From the NCBI RefSeq assembly GCF_016862975.1, contig NZ_BONZ01000057.1, forward strand, positions 1-64,000: a stretch of 64,000 bases of DNA, read 5' to 3'. The translations under genes were made by a program, and so were the position numbers. Shown here piece by piece: positions 8,551-16,643 of the stretch (within the stretch, counting starts at the first letter, position 1; every line of letters starts with the position of its first letter). The notes beneath the pieces are model-generated. The model saw only the letters and a list, made by a program, of their open reading frames with translations, searched no databases and was not told where the DNA came from. The stretch comes from Rugosimonospora africana (lineage in GTDB: Bacteria > Actinomycetota > Actinomycetes > Mycobacteriales > Micromonosporaceae).

Positions 8551-9336
8551 ATGGGCCCGCATATCGCCGTAATTGACGCATTAAGGGACGATCCGGCGAT
8601 GGCTGCCCTCCGCCGCTCCCTGGACTCCTACTACGGCCACCCCGAGCGGGACGCGGCGATGGACGAGTTCTACGCGCAGTTCATCCGGCCCGGAGATCTC
8701 GTCTTCGACATCGGGGCGCACATCGGCGACCGGGTCGCCAGCTTCTGCCGCCTCGGGGCCCGGGTGGTGGCCGTCGAGCCGCAGCCGCTGTGCGTACGGG
8801 CCCTCCGGTCGATCTTCTTGGAGGACGACCGGGTCACGCTGGTCGAGGCGGCCTGCGGGGCCGACACCGGGACGGTCCGGCTGCACATCAATTCCGCCAA
8901 CCCCACCGTCTCCACCGCCTCCTCCCGGTTTCCGGACTCGGCACACGGGGCGCCGGGCTGGGAGGGCGAGATCTGGGACACGACCGCGACGGTGGCGTCC
9001 ACCACCCTCAACGCGCTGATCGACATCCATGGCGTGCCCGCCTTCGCGAAGATCGATGTCGAGGGCTACGAAGACGCCGTGCTGGCCGGGCTGCACCACG
9101 CACTGCCCGCGCTGTCCTTCGAGTTCACCACGATCGAGCGCCTGCTTCCGCAACGGTGCCTCGACCGCCTCGGCGCGCTCGGGTTCTCCGAATTCAACCT
9201 GGCGCTGCGCGATGAGATGTCGCTGGCGCTGCCGGGCTGGCTCCGCGCCGACGACATGGCGGCCCACCTGCGCGCGCTGCCGCACGAAACCAACTCCGGC
9301 GACGTCTACTGCCTCTCCCAACCGCTGCGCCACTGA
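8551..9336 (+). CDS. FkbM-family SAM-dependent methyltransferase
   Basis: A 261-residue class I methyltransferase. SAM motif I is VFDIGAHIGD (51-60), followed by an acidic strand end VVAVEPQP and later KIDVEGYEDAVLAGL, which is a hallmark of the FkbM family. FkbM enzymes usually O-methylate sugars, natural products or lipids. There is no glycosyltransferase or biosynthetic partner next to it, so the acceptor is unknown. It is alone on its strand between intergenic repeats. Confidence 0.85.
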   Translation: MGPHIAVIDALRDDPAMAALRRSLDSYYGHPERDAAMDEFYAQFIRPGDLVFDIGAHIGDRVASFCRLGARVVAVEPQPLCVRALRSIFLEDDRVTLVEAACGADTGTVRLHINSANPTVSTASSRFPDSAHGAPGWEGEIWDTTATVASTTLNALIDIHGVPAFAKIDVEGYEDAVLAGLHHALPALSFEFTTIERLLPQRCLDRLGALGFSEFNLALRDEMSLALPGWLRADDMAAHLRALPHETNSGDVYCLSQPLRH

Positions 9337-9382
9337 CGGCTGTTGTGCCACTGACGGCTGTTGCGCCGCTGACAGCCGCGCA
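9331..9382. repeat. 18-bp tandem repeat at the FkbM gene stop
   Basis: The unit CACTGACGGCTGTTGTGC starts at the stop codon (CACTGACGG) and is repeated about two and a half times with small changes. Every copy retains CTGA. Confidence 0.75.
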
Positions 9383-9481
9383 GGCGAGGCGTCCGGGATC
9401 GGCGCCGGCTCGATGCTGCCGGCAGCGCGGCTGGACCATCCCGGCGCGCGATGCCGGCGGGGCGTCGGCGATGCTGTGGGC

Positions 9482-10321
9482 GTGGAGTACGTGTCCAGAG
9501 TGCCGCGACCGCCGCTGGACGGGCTGATCGACGACCTCTACTACCTGGAGGGTGCGCCGCCGTACGCCCGGCTGACGCTGCCGCCGATGCCGGCGGCGTT
9601 GCTCATCGTCAACCTCGGGGCGCCGTTCCGCATCCGCGGCGGCACCGACATCGAGACGGCCGAGTACGCCGACGGCTGCGTGGTCACCACGCCCACCCGC
9701 GCGTTGGAGTTCGGCTATCCACTCCGGACCCGGTCCGTCGGCGTGCACGTCAAGCCGTGGGGGCTGGCGCCGTTCCTGCCGATGCCCGCGGCCGAGCTGT
9801 GTGACCGGCCGGTAACGGTAGAGCAGGTTTGGGGCCGGGCCGCCATTGCTGAGCTGCGAGACCGGCTGGCCACGGCGGACGGACCGCACGAGATGCTGAC
9901 GCTGCTCGAGGAGGAGCTCATGCGACGGCTGTGCGAGACCGCCGGCCTGGGGCTGGTCGGCCATACGAGCAGCGTCATCGCGGCGTCCAGCGGGGCGGTG
10001 GCGATCGGCGACCTGAGCGTGGCGGCCGGTGTCAGCAGCACTCATCTGGCGCAGCGGTTCAAGGAGCTCATCGGCGTCACGCCGAAGCGGCTGGCCCGCA
10101 CCTACCGCTTCGCCGCCACCGTGTTCGCGATCGACCCCGCCGGGCCGATCGACTGGGGCGACCTCGCCGGTGGCGCAGGCTACTTCGACCAGGCCCACTT
10201 CGGCCACGAGTTCCGAGCGTTCACCGGGCTCACGCCGACCCGGTATGTCGAAGTCCGGCGGCGGTTCCTGCGCGAACATCCCGGCCACGTGATGGACGGC
10301 TGGCCGCTGCCGGCCGATTGA
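9482..10321 (+). CDS. AraC-family transcriptional regulator
   Basis: About 279 residues with an N-terminal ligand-like domain (PRPPLDGLIDDLYYLEG onwards) and a C-terminal AraC double helix-turn-helix. The second helix region contains GGAGYFDQAHFGHEFRAFTGLTPTRY, the family signature. The start is a GTG at 9482. A GTG six bases upstream is equally possible, and there is no clear ribosome site. It precedes the DHFR-like gene by 65 bases and may control it, which is an inference from position only. Confidence 0.85.
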   Translation: MEYVSRVPRPPLDGLIDDLYYLEGAPPYARLTLPPMPAALLIVNLGAPFRIRGGTDIETAEYADGCVVTTPTRALEFGYPLRTRSVGVHVKPWGLAPFLPMPAAELCDRPVTVEQVWGRAAIAELRDRLATADGPHEMLTLLEEELMRRLCETAGLGLVGHTSSVIAASSGAVAIGDLSVAAGVSSTHLAQRFKELIGVTPKRLARTYRFAATVFAIDPAGPIDWGDLAGGAGYFDQAHFGHEFRAFTGLTPTRYVEVRRRFLREHPGHVMDGWPLPAD

Positions 10322-10386
10322 TTTCTTACAAGAGCGGCAGCTCACGACACGCTAACTTGGGGGAACCCAAAGCAGAGGAGAGCCCC

Positions 10387-10968
10387 GTGGGCAAGGTGGT
10401 CATGTACAGCTCGGTGTCGGTGGACGGCTTCGTCGCGGACGAGACGGACCAGCCCGGACCGCTGTTCGACTGGTTGTCCAGCGGTGACGTCCCGTTGGAC
10501 GAGAGCGGCGTGTTGAAGGTGTCGCAGACGTCCTACGACTACACCCGGCCGTACTGGGACCAGATCGGGGCGACAATCGTCGGCCGCCACGTCTTCGACA
10601 TGACGGACGGCTGGGACGGGAAGCCTCCGGGCGGGGTCGACCACGTGGTCGTCGTGACGCACCGGCCGGCGCCCGAGGGCTGGGACCCCGAGGCGCCGTT
10701 TCACTTCGTCGACGGCGTCGAGGCAGCCGTGGCCAAGGCGCAGGAGCTTGCGGGTGACCGCATCGTCGAGGTCGCCGCTGGCGACGTCGGTGGCCAGGTG
10801 CTTGCCGCGGGCCTGATCGACGAGGTGCGCATGGACGTCGTACCCGTCGTGTTCGGGTCCGGCAAGCGCTACTTCGGGTCGGTCCACGCGCAGCACCTGT
10901 TGGAGGATCCTGACGTGGTGATTCAGGGCAACCGGGTGCTTCACCTGCGCTATCGGGTGCGCCGTTGA
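10387..10968 (+). CDS. Dihydrofolate reductase-like (RibD C-terminal domain) protein
   Basis: A 193-residue protein of the DHFR-like family found as stand-alone NADPH reductases in actinomycetes. It begins GKVVMYSSVSVDGFVADE, has IVGRHVFDMTDGW in the nucleotide-binding half, and ends with the VLHLRYRV strand typical of this family. GTG at 10387 has AGAGGAG upstream. The real substrate is usually unknown, and true folate reduction is doubtful. A broken relative lies at 15772-15941 on the other strand. Confidence 0.85.
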   Translation: MGKVVMYSSVSVDGFVADETDQPGPLFDWLSSGDVPLDESGVLKVSQTSYDYTRPYWDQIGATIVGRHVFDMTDGWDGKPPGGVDHVVVVTHRPAPEGWDPEAPFHFVDGVEAAVAKAQELAGDRIVEVAAGDVGGQVLAAGLIDEVRMDVVPVVFGSGKRYFGSVHAQHLLEDPDVVIQGNRVLHLRYRVRR

Positions 10969-11071
10969 CCGATCTGAGCGGGTACGTGTCAGGGCTCACG
11001 GGTATCTGCATCCGGGCGAGCACCACGGACTCGGTGTCGAACTCGACCCTCGCCGCGGCTGCCGCGCATCC

Positions 11072-12325
11072 TTAACAGCAGGCGGCGAGGACCGCGCGGC
11101 ACTTGCGCACAAGGGTCTCGTCGCGCTCGACGAGGTCGGTGGGAACGGGAACCTCCCCGGTCCAGTACCGTTGCGCGGCGGCGACCTCGGTCTCCACAAG
11201 CGGCAGGGCCGGCGCCGCGGCTGGACCGAGGTCTGCCAGACAGTCGACGATGTCGGTGCGCCGGTGCGGATTGCCCGGCCATGCCTCGACGAGGGTGGGC
11301 AGCACCGCGTCGGTGTCCCCGGTGACGTGCCAGAGCGCGACGGCACTGTCGACGGCGAGCCGCCACAGCGCGATCGCGTGCCCGCCGGTCGTCCAGTCGA
11401 GGAGTTCGCGTCCGTCATGGAGCAGCGTGCGCAGGCGATCGGAGGCATCCACGGCCGCCGGGCCCAGGCGCCGCAGCGCGGCGAACGCCAGGTCCTGTCC
11501 GTCCACGAAATCCACACTCAGGAGCGGGAGGAGGACCGGCAGCACGGTGTCCACGGTTGCCGGTAAGGCGGACAGGACCTGTGCCGCGTGAACGGCGATC
11601 AGAGGGTCGGGCGACGACAGGTACGGGTGGACCTCCGCGATCCCGGCCACCGGACCGAACGTCGCCAGTGTGCGCAGTACCTCCCGAGCCAGCGTCCGGT
11701 CCTGCCGGGCCACGGCGGCCGGCAGCAGGTCCAGCAACTCGGGTAACGCCTCGACGCCGCCGATCCGGCGAAGCCCGACGACAGCCAGGAGAGCCTCGCC
11801 CCGGTGCATGGACAGCGCCGGTGTCGCGTGCGCCAACCGTCCGCGGAGTCGCGGTACGAAGTCGTCGACGTGATCGCGGAACCAGCCGAGCGACAGCACC
11901 ACGGTCACCGCGAGCCGCGGGTGGCGGTCGATGTTCGCCGCCAGCATCGGTACCGCCCGCCGGTCGCCCAGGCGAGCCAGCGCCGCCGCCATCCGGCGCC
12001 GGTCGGTGTCGCGGTGAGCCGGGCCGGCGCCGTCCCAGAGGTCCACCTCGGAGGCGACCCGCTCGGCGAGGGCATCCGCCGCCGGCCCGGCGACGGAGTA
12101 CATCCGCTCGAACGCGCAGGCCGCCTCGGACCGCACCGCCGCGTCCCGGTCGTCGAGGCGGTCGCCGAGCGTCGCGATCAGCGGCCCGTAGGGGCCTCGC
12201 CAGCACCGGACCAGTTCGCGGCTGCGCCGGGCCGCATCACGACGGACTCCCGCGTCCGGGCTGCCGAGCCCGTCGACCAGTTCCGCCGCGCGGGCCGCCA
12301 CATCGCCGCGCTCGCCAGCCATCAC
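11072..12325 (-). CDS. HEAT-repeat protein
   Basis: A 417-residue protein made almost wholly of HEAT/PBS-lyase-like helical repeats, for example DAGVRRDAARRSRELV, DAAVRSEAACAFERM and DPLIAVHAAQVLSALP. No catalytic motif, signal peptide or membrane segment is visible. Such proteins act as scaffolds or as lyase-like phycobilin relatives, and nothing here says which. A second Met directly after the first is also usable. It stands alone between the DHFR-like gene and the TetR operon. Confidence 0.75.
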   Translation of the reverse strand: MMAGERGDVAARAAELVDGLGSPDAGVRRDAARRSRELVRCWRGPYGPLIATLGDRLDDRDAAVRSEAACAFERMYSVAGPAADALAERVASEVDLWDGAGPAHRDTDRRRMAAALARLGDRRAVPMLAANIDRHPRLAVTVVLSLGWFRDHVDDFVPRLRGRLAHATPALSMHRGEALLAVVGLRRIGGVEALPELLDLLPAAVARQDRTLAREVLRTLATFGPVAGIAEVHPYLSSPDPLIAVHAAQVLSALPATVDTVLPVLLPLLSVDFVDGQDLAFAALRRLGPAAVDASDRLRTLLHDGRELLDWTTGGHAIALWRLAVDSAVALWHVTGDTDAVLPTLVEAWPGNPHRRTDIVDCLADLGPAAAPALPLVETEVAAAQRYWTGEVPVPTDLVERDETLVRKCRAVLAACC

Positions 12326-12432
12326 CGCTTTCCCCGCATCCGCCGATCGGACAGTCCGATGTGGAGGGTAGCGCCTCGCGGCGTGGCCGCCCCGGGCCGA
12401 CCGGAAAGAGCGCCGGAGGCCGGCGTTTCGCG

Positions 12433-13140
12433 TCAGGGCTGCTCGAAACCGCGCAGCATGGCCTGCAGGCCCGTCTCGAAGTGGTCATCCGGTGCGGTCT
12501 CGTCCGCGGCCTGCGCCAACAGGTTGTATCGCGGGCTGCCCTTCTCGGGTTTCTTGCTGCGCCGCTGCACCCCCAAGGCAAGGGTCGACACGCTGAGCGC
12601 GTGCCCGACGGTGAACTCCCGCACGCAGCGCAGCACACGCAGCGCGGTGGCCGGTGGTATTCCGGCGTCCCGCAGTTTGGCCACCGCGTGCACGCCCATC
12701 TCGATCGACGCCGGCGACCGCACCGGCCGGGTGGCGAACACCGAGACCGCGTGCGGGTGCCGCAGCAACACCTCGCGCAGCCGGCGGCAGTACTGCGTGG
12801 CCAGTTCGCGCCACGGCGCCTCCCACGGCAGCGAGTCCACGTCCAGTTCGTCGAACAGCGCCTCGGCGATCCCGTCGAACAGCGCCTCCTGGTCCTCGAA
12901 GTGGCGGTAGGCGGCCATCGGGTCGACGCCCAGAACGGCGCCGAGGCGGCGCATCGAGAACTTGCGCAGACCTTCGGCGTCGATCAGCGCGAGTGCGGCG
13001 GTGGCCAGGTATTCGCGGTTGAGCGTCCGGCGCGTCGGGGGCGACGGCAGGGGGAGCGGTGGCACGGGAGGCGGTGGCACGGGAGGCGGTGGCACGGGAG
13101 GCGATGGCACGGGAGGCGATGGCATCGGGGGATCGCTCAC
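12433..13140 (-). CDS. TetR-family repressor (TetR_C_1 type)
   Basis: A 235-residue protein with an unusual Pro-rich N-terminal tail (about residues 1-36) and then a TetR helix-turn-helix (about 38-85, with FSMRRLGAVLGVDPMAAYRHFEDQEALFDGI). The C-terminal domain resembles that of the tetracycline repressor family. It overlaps the upstream alpha/beta hydrolase by four bases (ATGA), so the two are translationally coupled. The best operator candidate is the CTAC-N3-GTAG array before the hydrolase at 14101-14153, which would make the operon self-repressed. Confidence 0.85.
   Translation of the reverse strand: MSDPPMPSPPVPSPPVPPPPVPPPPVPPLPLPSPPTRRTLNREYLATAALALIDAEGLRKFSMRRLGAVLGVDPMAAYRHFEDQEALFDGIAEALFDELDVDSLPWEAPWRELATQYCRRLREVLLRHPHAVSVFATRPVRSPASIEMGVHAVAKLRDAGIPPATALRVLRCVREFTVGHALSVSTLALGVQRRSKKPEKGSPRYNLLAQAADETAPDDHFETGLQAMLRGFEQP
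13056..13128. repeat. 15-bp repeat coding the Pro-rich TetR tail
   Basis: About five copies of a 15-bp unit near GGCACGGGAGGCGGT encode PPVPP/PPVPS pentapeptides at the TetR N-terminus on the minus strand. The family normally starts near the helix-turn-helix, so this tail is an added low-complexity extension. Confidence 0.8.
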
Positions 13141-14075
13141 TGGCTGGTCCGGGTCGCGCCGGGGCGCGAGACGTGCGGAGCCGGACCGGGGAACCCTTCG
13201 AGAATCGTCACCAGGATTTCGGTGAACTCGCGCGGCTGTTCAATGTAGACGGTGTGTCCGCCCGGGAACTCTTCGCACCGTACGCCGAGTTGCTCGGCGA
13301 GCACGTGTGCCGGCCGGTGGTACGGCTTGCCGACGCTGTCCCGGCCGGTCGCCAGCAGCCACGGGACGTCGACGTCGCGCAGCGCGCGCAGATCGGGCCG
13401 GTAGGCCAGGCCGATGAGTGGCAGTTCGCGCCGCAGCAGCAGGTCGGCGTTGCCCAGCTGCCGCGTCATCGAACTCGGCTCGCCGCCGGTGACCCGGCGC
13501 ACGGCCGCGCCGACCGGCAGGGCGATCCGGGAGGCGGCGGCGACCAGGGTCTGCCCGACGGGGGACCGGAACAGCCACGGCGGATCCTTGAGAATCATCG
13601 CGCCAAATGCCGCGTACGCCCGCATCGGGCTCTTCTCCCGCGCGAGCCGGCCGATCTCGGCAAGGTCGCGCCGCTCCGGGCTGTCGGGCGGCAGGATCGA
13701 GACCAACGGCGGTTCGTGCGCCACCATGCCGATGAGTCGATCGGCGTGACGGGCCAACACCTCGAGCGCGATGACCGCGCCGCCGCTTCCGCCGAACAGG
13801 TATGCCCTGTCCACTCCGTAGTGGTCGAGGACGGCGATGGCGTCACCGGCCTGCGTGGCGATGTCGATCGCGGCGTCGGGGTCGGTGAACCGGCTGCGCG
13901 AGTTGCCGCGCCGGTCGTAGATGAGCACCGTGTAGCGCTCGGCGAGCAACGGAACGACTTCTTCGTACATGCCCGCGTCGCCACCGCCGCCGGAAATGAG
14001 CAGCAGCGACGGGCCGTCGCCGGTCCGCTCGGTGTAGAGCCGCGCGCCCGGGACCGTCACATACTCCGAGGCCAT
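13137..14075 (-). CDS. Alpha/beta hydrolase
   Basis: A 312-residue alpha/beta-hydrolase. An oxyanion-loop-like SGGGGD lies at about 29-33. The nucleophile is Ser97 in GGSGGA. A late His in GGHTVYIEQP fits the catalytic His, with the acid residue probably in the DRLIG or GRDSVGK regions. Known relatives are esterases, epoxide hydrolases and C-C hydrolases. It is the first gene of a two-gene unit with the TetR repressor, and the operator array lies 26-78 bases before its start. The substrate or a related compound probably induces the unit. Confidence 0.87.
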   Translation of the reverse strand: MASEYVTVPGARLYTERTGDGPSLLLISGGGGDAGMYEEVVPLLAERYTVLIYDRRGNSRSRFTDPDAAIDIATQAGDAIAVLDHYGVDRAYLFGGSGGAVIALEVLARHADRLIGMVAHEPPLVSILPPDSPERRDLAEIGRLAREKSPMRAYAAFGAMILKDPPWLFRSPVGQTLVAAASRIALPVGAAVRRVTGGEPSSMTRQLGNADLLLRRELPLIGLAYRPDLRALRDVDVPWLLATGRDSVGKPYHRPAHVLAEQLGVRCEEFPGGHTVYIEQPREFTEILVTILEGFPGPAPHVSRPGATRTSQ

Positions 14076-14100
14076 TCCGCCAACCCCTCAGATCAAGGTC

Positions 14101-14153
14101 TGTCTACGGTGTAGCTTCCGTCTACACCGTAGCGGATATCTACACCGTAGACA
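14101..14153. promoter_or_regulatory. Three-site operator array for the hydrolase/TetR operon
   Basis: Three CTAC-N3-GTAG palindromes sit at 14104-14114 (CTACGGTGTAG), 14122-14132 and 14140-14150 (both CTACACCGTAG). Their spacing is exactly 18 bases each time. The outer two also form a perfect 14-bp inverted repeat (TGTCTACGGTGTAG at 14101-14114 against CTACACCGTAGACA at 14140-14153). The array lies just upstream of the hydrolase start and is in AT-richer sequence. The TetR protein of the same operon is the likely binder. Confidence 0.8.
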
Positions 14154-14194
14154 ACGCGCGGGAAGCGGGGACGGAAGGGGCGGCGATAGAGGGG

Positions 14195-15070
14195 TCAGGC
14201 GGCGCGGATGCGTACGGCGGTGGTCGCGAGGGTGGTGTACCGCATCGTGAAGTGCCCGCCCAGCGCGTCGATGGCGGTGCCGACCGCATCGAGGATGGCG
14301 GCCGTCTTGTCGGCCGGCAGCTGGGTGAGGCCGCCGGTGGTGGGGAGCAGAGCCAGCCACTCATCGCGGGTGTAGGACCGCTCCCAGTCGAATCGCCACT
14401 GTTCGGGTTCGGTGAACTGGTTCGTCTCCCGGATCGTGTCGGCGACCTTCGCGTACCCCGCCTGGTACGTCTCCAGGGGGCGCCGTGCCGGCAGCTTGCT
14501 GAACGGTGAGTCCGGCACCGCCTTCCGGAAGGCGGCGGCGAACGGCTCGGCCACCTCGGCGGGCGGCTCGAACACGTGCCCGAAGATCGCCAGCCGCCCG
14601 GCCGGGCGCAGCACCTGGGCCGCCTTGGCCGCGCCGCCGACCGGATCGACCCAGTGCCACGACTGCGCGGCGGTCACCGCGTCGAACATCCGGCCGGCCG
14701 GCTCCCAGGCTTCGAACGTCCCCACCTCGACCCGCAGGCCGCGGGCTCGCGCGAAGTCGGCCATTCGCGCATCCGGCTCGACGCCGAGCACCGCGCAGCC
14801 GCCGGCCTGGAACTGGCGGGCCGCGATGCCGGTGCCGCACCCCACGTCGAGCACGTCCGGCCCCGGGCTTCCGGCGACGATCCGCGCCACCAGGGCATCG
14901 GGGTAGCCGGGCCGGGCCTGGTCGTAGCGCTGCGCGTCGGTACCGAACGACTCTGCCATCCGCCGGGCATGGTGCAGTGCCGCGGGGGTGGCCGCGGGGG
15001 GCACCGCAGGGGAGGTCGCGGGGGAGGCCGCGGGGGACCGTGTCGGTTGTTCCGGTGGCAGAGTGGGCAT
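14195..15070 (-). CDS. SAM-dependent methyltransferase (class I)
   Basis: A 291-residue methyltransferase with motif I DVLDVGCGTG (72-81), followed by GVEPDARM and an AVTAAQSWHWVDP stretch typical of small-molecule methyltransferases. The first 37 residues are a Pro/Ala/Ser-rich repetitive tail, so Met38 (14959) is an alternative start. I keep 15070 because the first operator palindrome overlaps that start codon. It is divergent from the TetR gene at 15144 and probably repressed by it. Acceptor unknown. Confidence 0.8.
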   Translation of the reverse strand: MPTLPPEQPTRSPAASPATSPAVPPAATPAALHHARRMAESFGTDAQRYDQARPGYPDALVARIVAGSPGPDVLDVGCGTGIAARQFQAGGCAVLGVEPDARMADFARARGLRVEVGTFEAWEPAGRMFDAVTAAQSWHWVDPVGGAAKAAQVLRPAGRLAIFGHVFEPPAEVAEPFAAAFRKAVPDSPFSKLPARRPLETYQAGYAKVADTIRETNQFTEPEQWRFDWERSYTRDEWLALLPTTGGLTQLPADKTAAILDAVGTAIDALGGHFTMRYTTLATTAVRIRAA

Positions 15071-15102
15071 GCGCCCACCCTAGTGGGCGTATGCCCACTA
15101 GG
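15063..15102. promoter_or_regulatory. Twin GTGGGC-N4-GCCCAC operators between methyltransferase and TetR
   Basis: Site 1 is GTGGGCATGCGCCCAC at 15063-15078, overlapping the methyltransferase start codon on the minus strand. Site 2 is CCTAGTGGGC-GTAT-GCCCACTAGG at 15079-15102, a perfect 10-bp inverted repeat. The shared core GTGGGC-N4-GCCCAC and the position between divergent genes indicate TetR operators. A TAGGAT -10-like sequence for the TetR gene follows at about 15132. Confidence 0.78.
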
Positions 15103-15143
15103 CAATCGGTGCCGGCCGGTTGGCATGTCGATAGGATCTGCGA

Positions 15144-15746
15144 GTGCCGACCGGGGTGCATTTGCGCGATGCGCGGCAGCAGCTGTTCGACGCTGCCGAG
15201 CGCGTGCTGCTGCGCGATGGGCCGGGCGGGCTGACGAGCCGGGCCGTCACCGACGAGGCGGGCTGCGCCAAGGGCGTCATGCACCGGCACTTCACCGACT
15301 TCGACGCCTTCCTCACCGAGCTCGTGCTCGACCGGGCCGGGCAGCTGGAGGCACAGGCGAGTGCGCTGCGCGAGTCGGCCGGCACCGGCGCGGTCGCCGA
15401 CAACCTCACCGGCGCGCTGACCACCTTGTTCGGACCGGTACCGGTGGCGATCATCCCGCTCATCACCTTCCGGGACGAGCTGCGCGCACGGCTGCGGCAG
15501 GTCACGCCCGGGGGAGGGATCGCGATCCTCGCTCAGGCCACGACCGCGGTCTCGGGATACCTGGCCGACGAGCGTGAACTGGGCCGCATCGCGGCCGACG
15601 CGGACCTCGACTCACTCACGCTGTCCCTGGTCGGTGGCGGGCATCTCCTGTTCGCCGACCGAGATCCCGACCCACCGACCACGGCAACCGTCAACCGGTT
15701 CGTGAGAACGGTGCTCGCCGACGTCCTGCAACGGCGGCTGCTCTGA
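15144..15746 (+). CDS. TetR-family transcriptional regulator
   Basis: A 200-residue TetR protein of standard length. The helix-turn-helix lies at about 10-55 with LTSRAVTDEAGCAKGVMHRHF, followed by a helical ligand domain. The start is GTG at 15144. It is divergent from the methyltransferase with two matching palindromes between them, so it most likely represses both genes. The inducer is unknown. Confidence 0.88.
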   Translation: MPTGVHLRDARQQLFDAAERVLLRDGPGGLTSRAVTDEAGCAKGVMHRHFTDFDAFLTELVLDRAGQLEAQASALRESAGTGAVADNLTGALTTLFGPVPVAIIPLITFRDELRARLRQVTPGGGIAILAQATTAVSGYLADERELGRIAADADLDSLTLSLVGGGHLLFADRDPDPPTTATVNRFVRTVLADVLQRRLL

Positions 15747-15771
15747 CCGGCGCCCCGCGGAAGTTGAGCGG

Positions 15772-15941
15772 TCAGTGCGAGACCCGGTACCGCAGGTATG
15801 CGACGCCGTTGCCGAACCTGCGCTCGTCCAGCAAGTGAAGGCTCAGGCGGAGCCGGTCGGGCGCGGACCAGTCGAAATCGCCGTGCTCGTCGGCGATGTA
15901 GCCGTCGAGCACGTCTGTGCCGTACAGATCAGCTTGGCCAT
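15772..15941 (-). pseudogene. DHFR-like reductase remnant (frameshift and central deletion)
   Basis: The minus strand starts with ATG at 15941 after a GGAGGG site and reads MAKLICTA, the usual start of DHFR-like reductases. The frame then goes wrong. In the neighbouring frame the text continues as VLDGYIADEHGDFDWSAPD, which is the next conserved segment. It jumps straight to LLDERRFGNGVAYLRYRV and a stop at 15772, which is the normal C-terminal end. So the first 25 or so and last 25 or so residues survive, about 130 residues of the middle are gone, and one frameshift lies near codon 9. It is too short to fold as an enzyme. Confidence 0.72.
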
Positions 15942-15976
15942 CCGAAACCCTCCCTCGCCCGACCGCGGCGTCCAGG

Positions 15977-16630
15977 CTAGTCCCCAGTCCGGGAAGCGTC
16001 GGGCACAGAAGGATCGGGCACAGAAGGATCGGGCACAGAAGCGTCGGGCAGGTGCGAGCGGGCCGCCCGCTCGACCCGGTCGCGGTATTCCAACCACCGG
16101 GCCGCGTCGAGGTCGGGCAGGTTGGAGTGCTCGGCCCGGATCCCGACCGATCCGTCGATGAGTTCGCGCACGATGTCGGCGTGGCCGGCGTGCCGCTCGG
16201 CCTCGGCGATCATGTGGATGAGAACCCGGTGCAGCGTCGGGTAGCGCCGCTCCGGCGACCACCATGGGACCTCGCCGGTGGCGTCGAGGGCAAGCGCGTC
16301 GATCGTGGTGTCGGCGTGCACCCAGACCCGGCGGTACAGGCCGGCGATCTGGTCCCGCGACTCCTCCGCGGTGGCCCACATTCCGGCGTTCGGGTCGGCA
16401 TCGTCGTCCAGCCAGGGCATCGGCTCGGTGAACGGTCGGTCGAAACACTCGCCGAAGTAGTAGGAGGCGACGCTGGCGACGTGCTTGACGAGCCCGAGCA
16501 GATTGGTGCCGGTCGGTACCAGCGGGCGCCGGATGTCGTACTCGGACAGCCCGTCCAGCTTCCACAGCAGAGCGTCGCGGGCCCGGGTCAGGTAGAAACG
16601 CAGTTCGGCTTTCGGATCCGATCCAGTCAT
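15977..16630 (-). CDS. DinB/DUF664-family protein
   Basis: A 217-residue four-helix-bundle protein. Helix text LLGLVKHVASVASYYFGE and HMIAEAERHAGHADIVRELIDG carries the spaced His residues that bind metal in DinB/DUF664 proteins. The family includes mycothiol- or bacillithiol-dependent S-transferases, so a thiol-transfer role in detoxification is possible. The start at 16630 (MTGSDPKAELRFYL) is preferred over a longer frame because the family begins here. The last 20 residues are a DASVPDPSVPDPS-type repeat. It lies just downstream of the AraC gene, which ends 13 bases from this start on the same strand. Confidence 0.8.
   Translation of the reverse strand: MTGSDPKAELRFYLTRARDALLWKLDGLSEYDIRRPLVPTGTNLLGLVKHVASVASYYFGECFDRPFTEPMPWLDDDADPNAGMWATAEESRDQIAGLYRRVWVHADTTIDALALDATGEVPWWSPERRYPTLHRVLIHMIAEAERHAGHADIVRELIDGSVGIRAEHSNLPDLDAARWLEYRDRVERAARSHLPDASVPDPSVPDPSVPDASRTGD
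15995..16055. repeat. 15-bp repeat at the end of the DinB-like gene
   Basis: Four imperfect copies of CGGGCACAGAAGGAT encode SVPDP pentapeptides on the minus strand, ending just before the stop codon. The unit keeps the reading frame. Confidence 0.8.
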
Positions 16631-16643
16631 GCGGGCAAGCATG

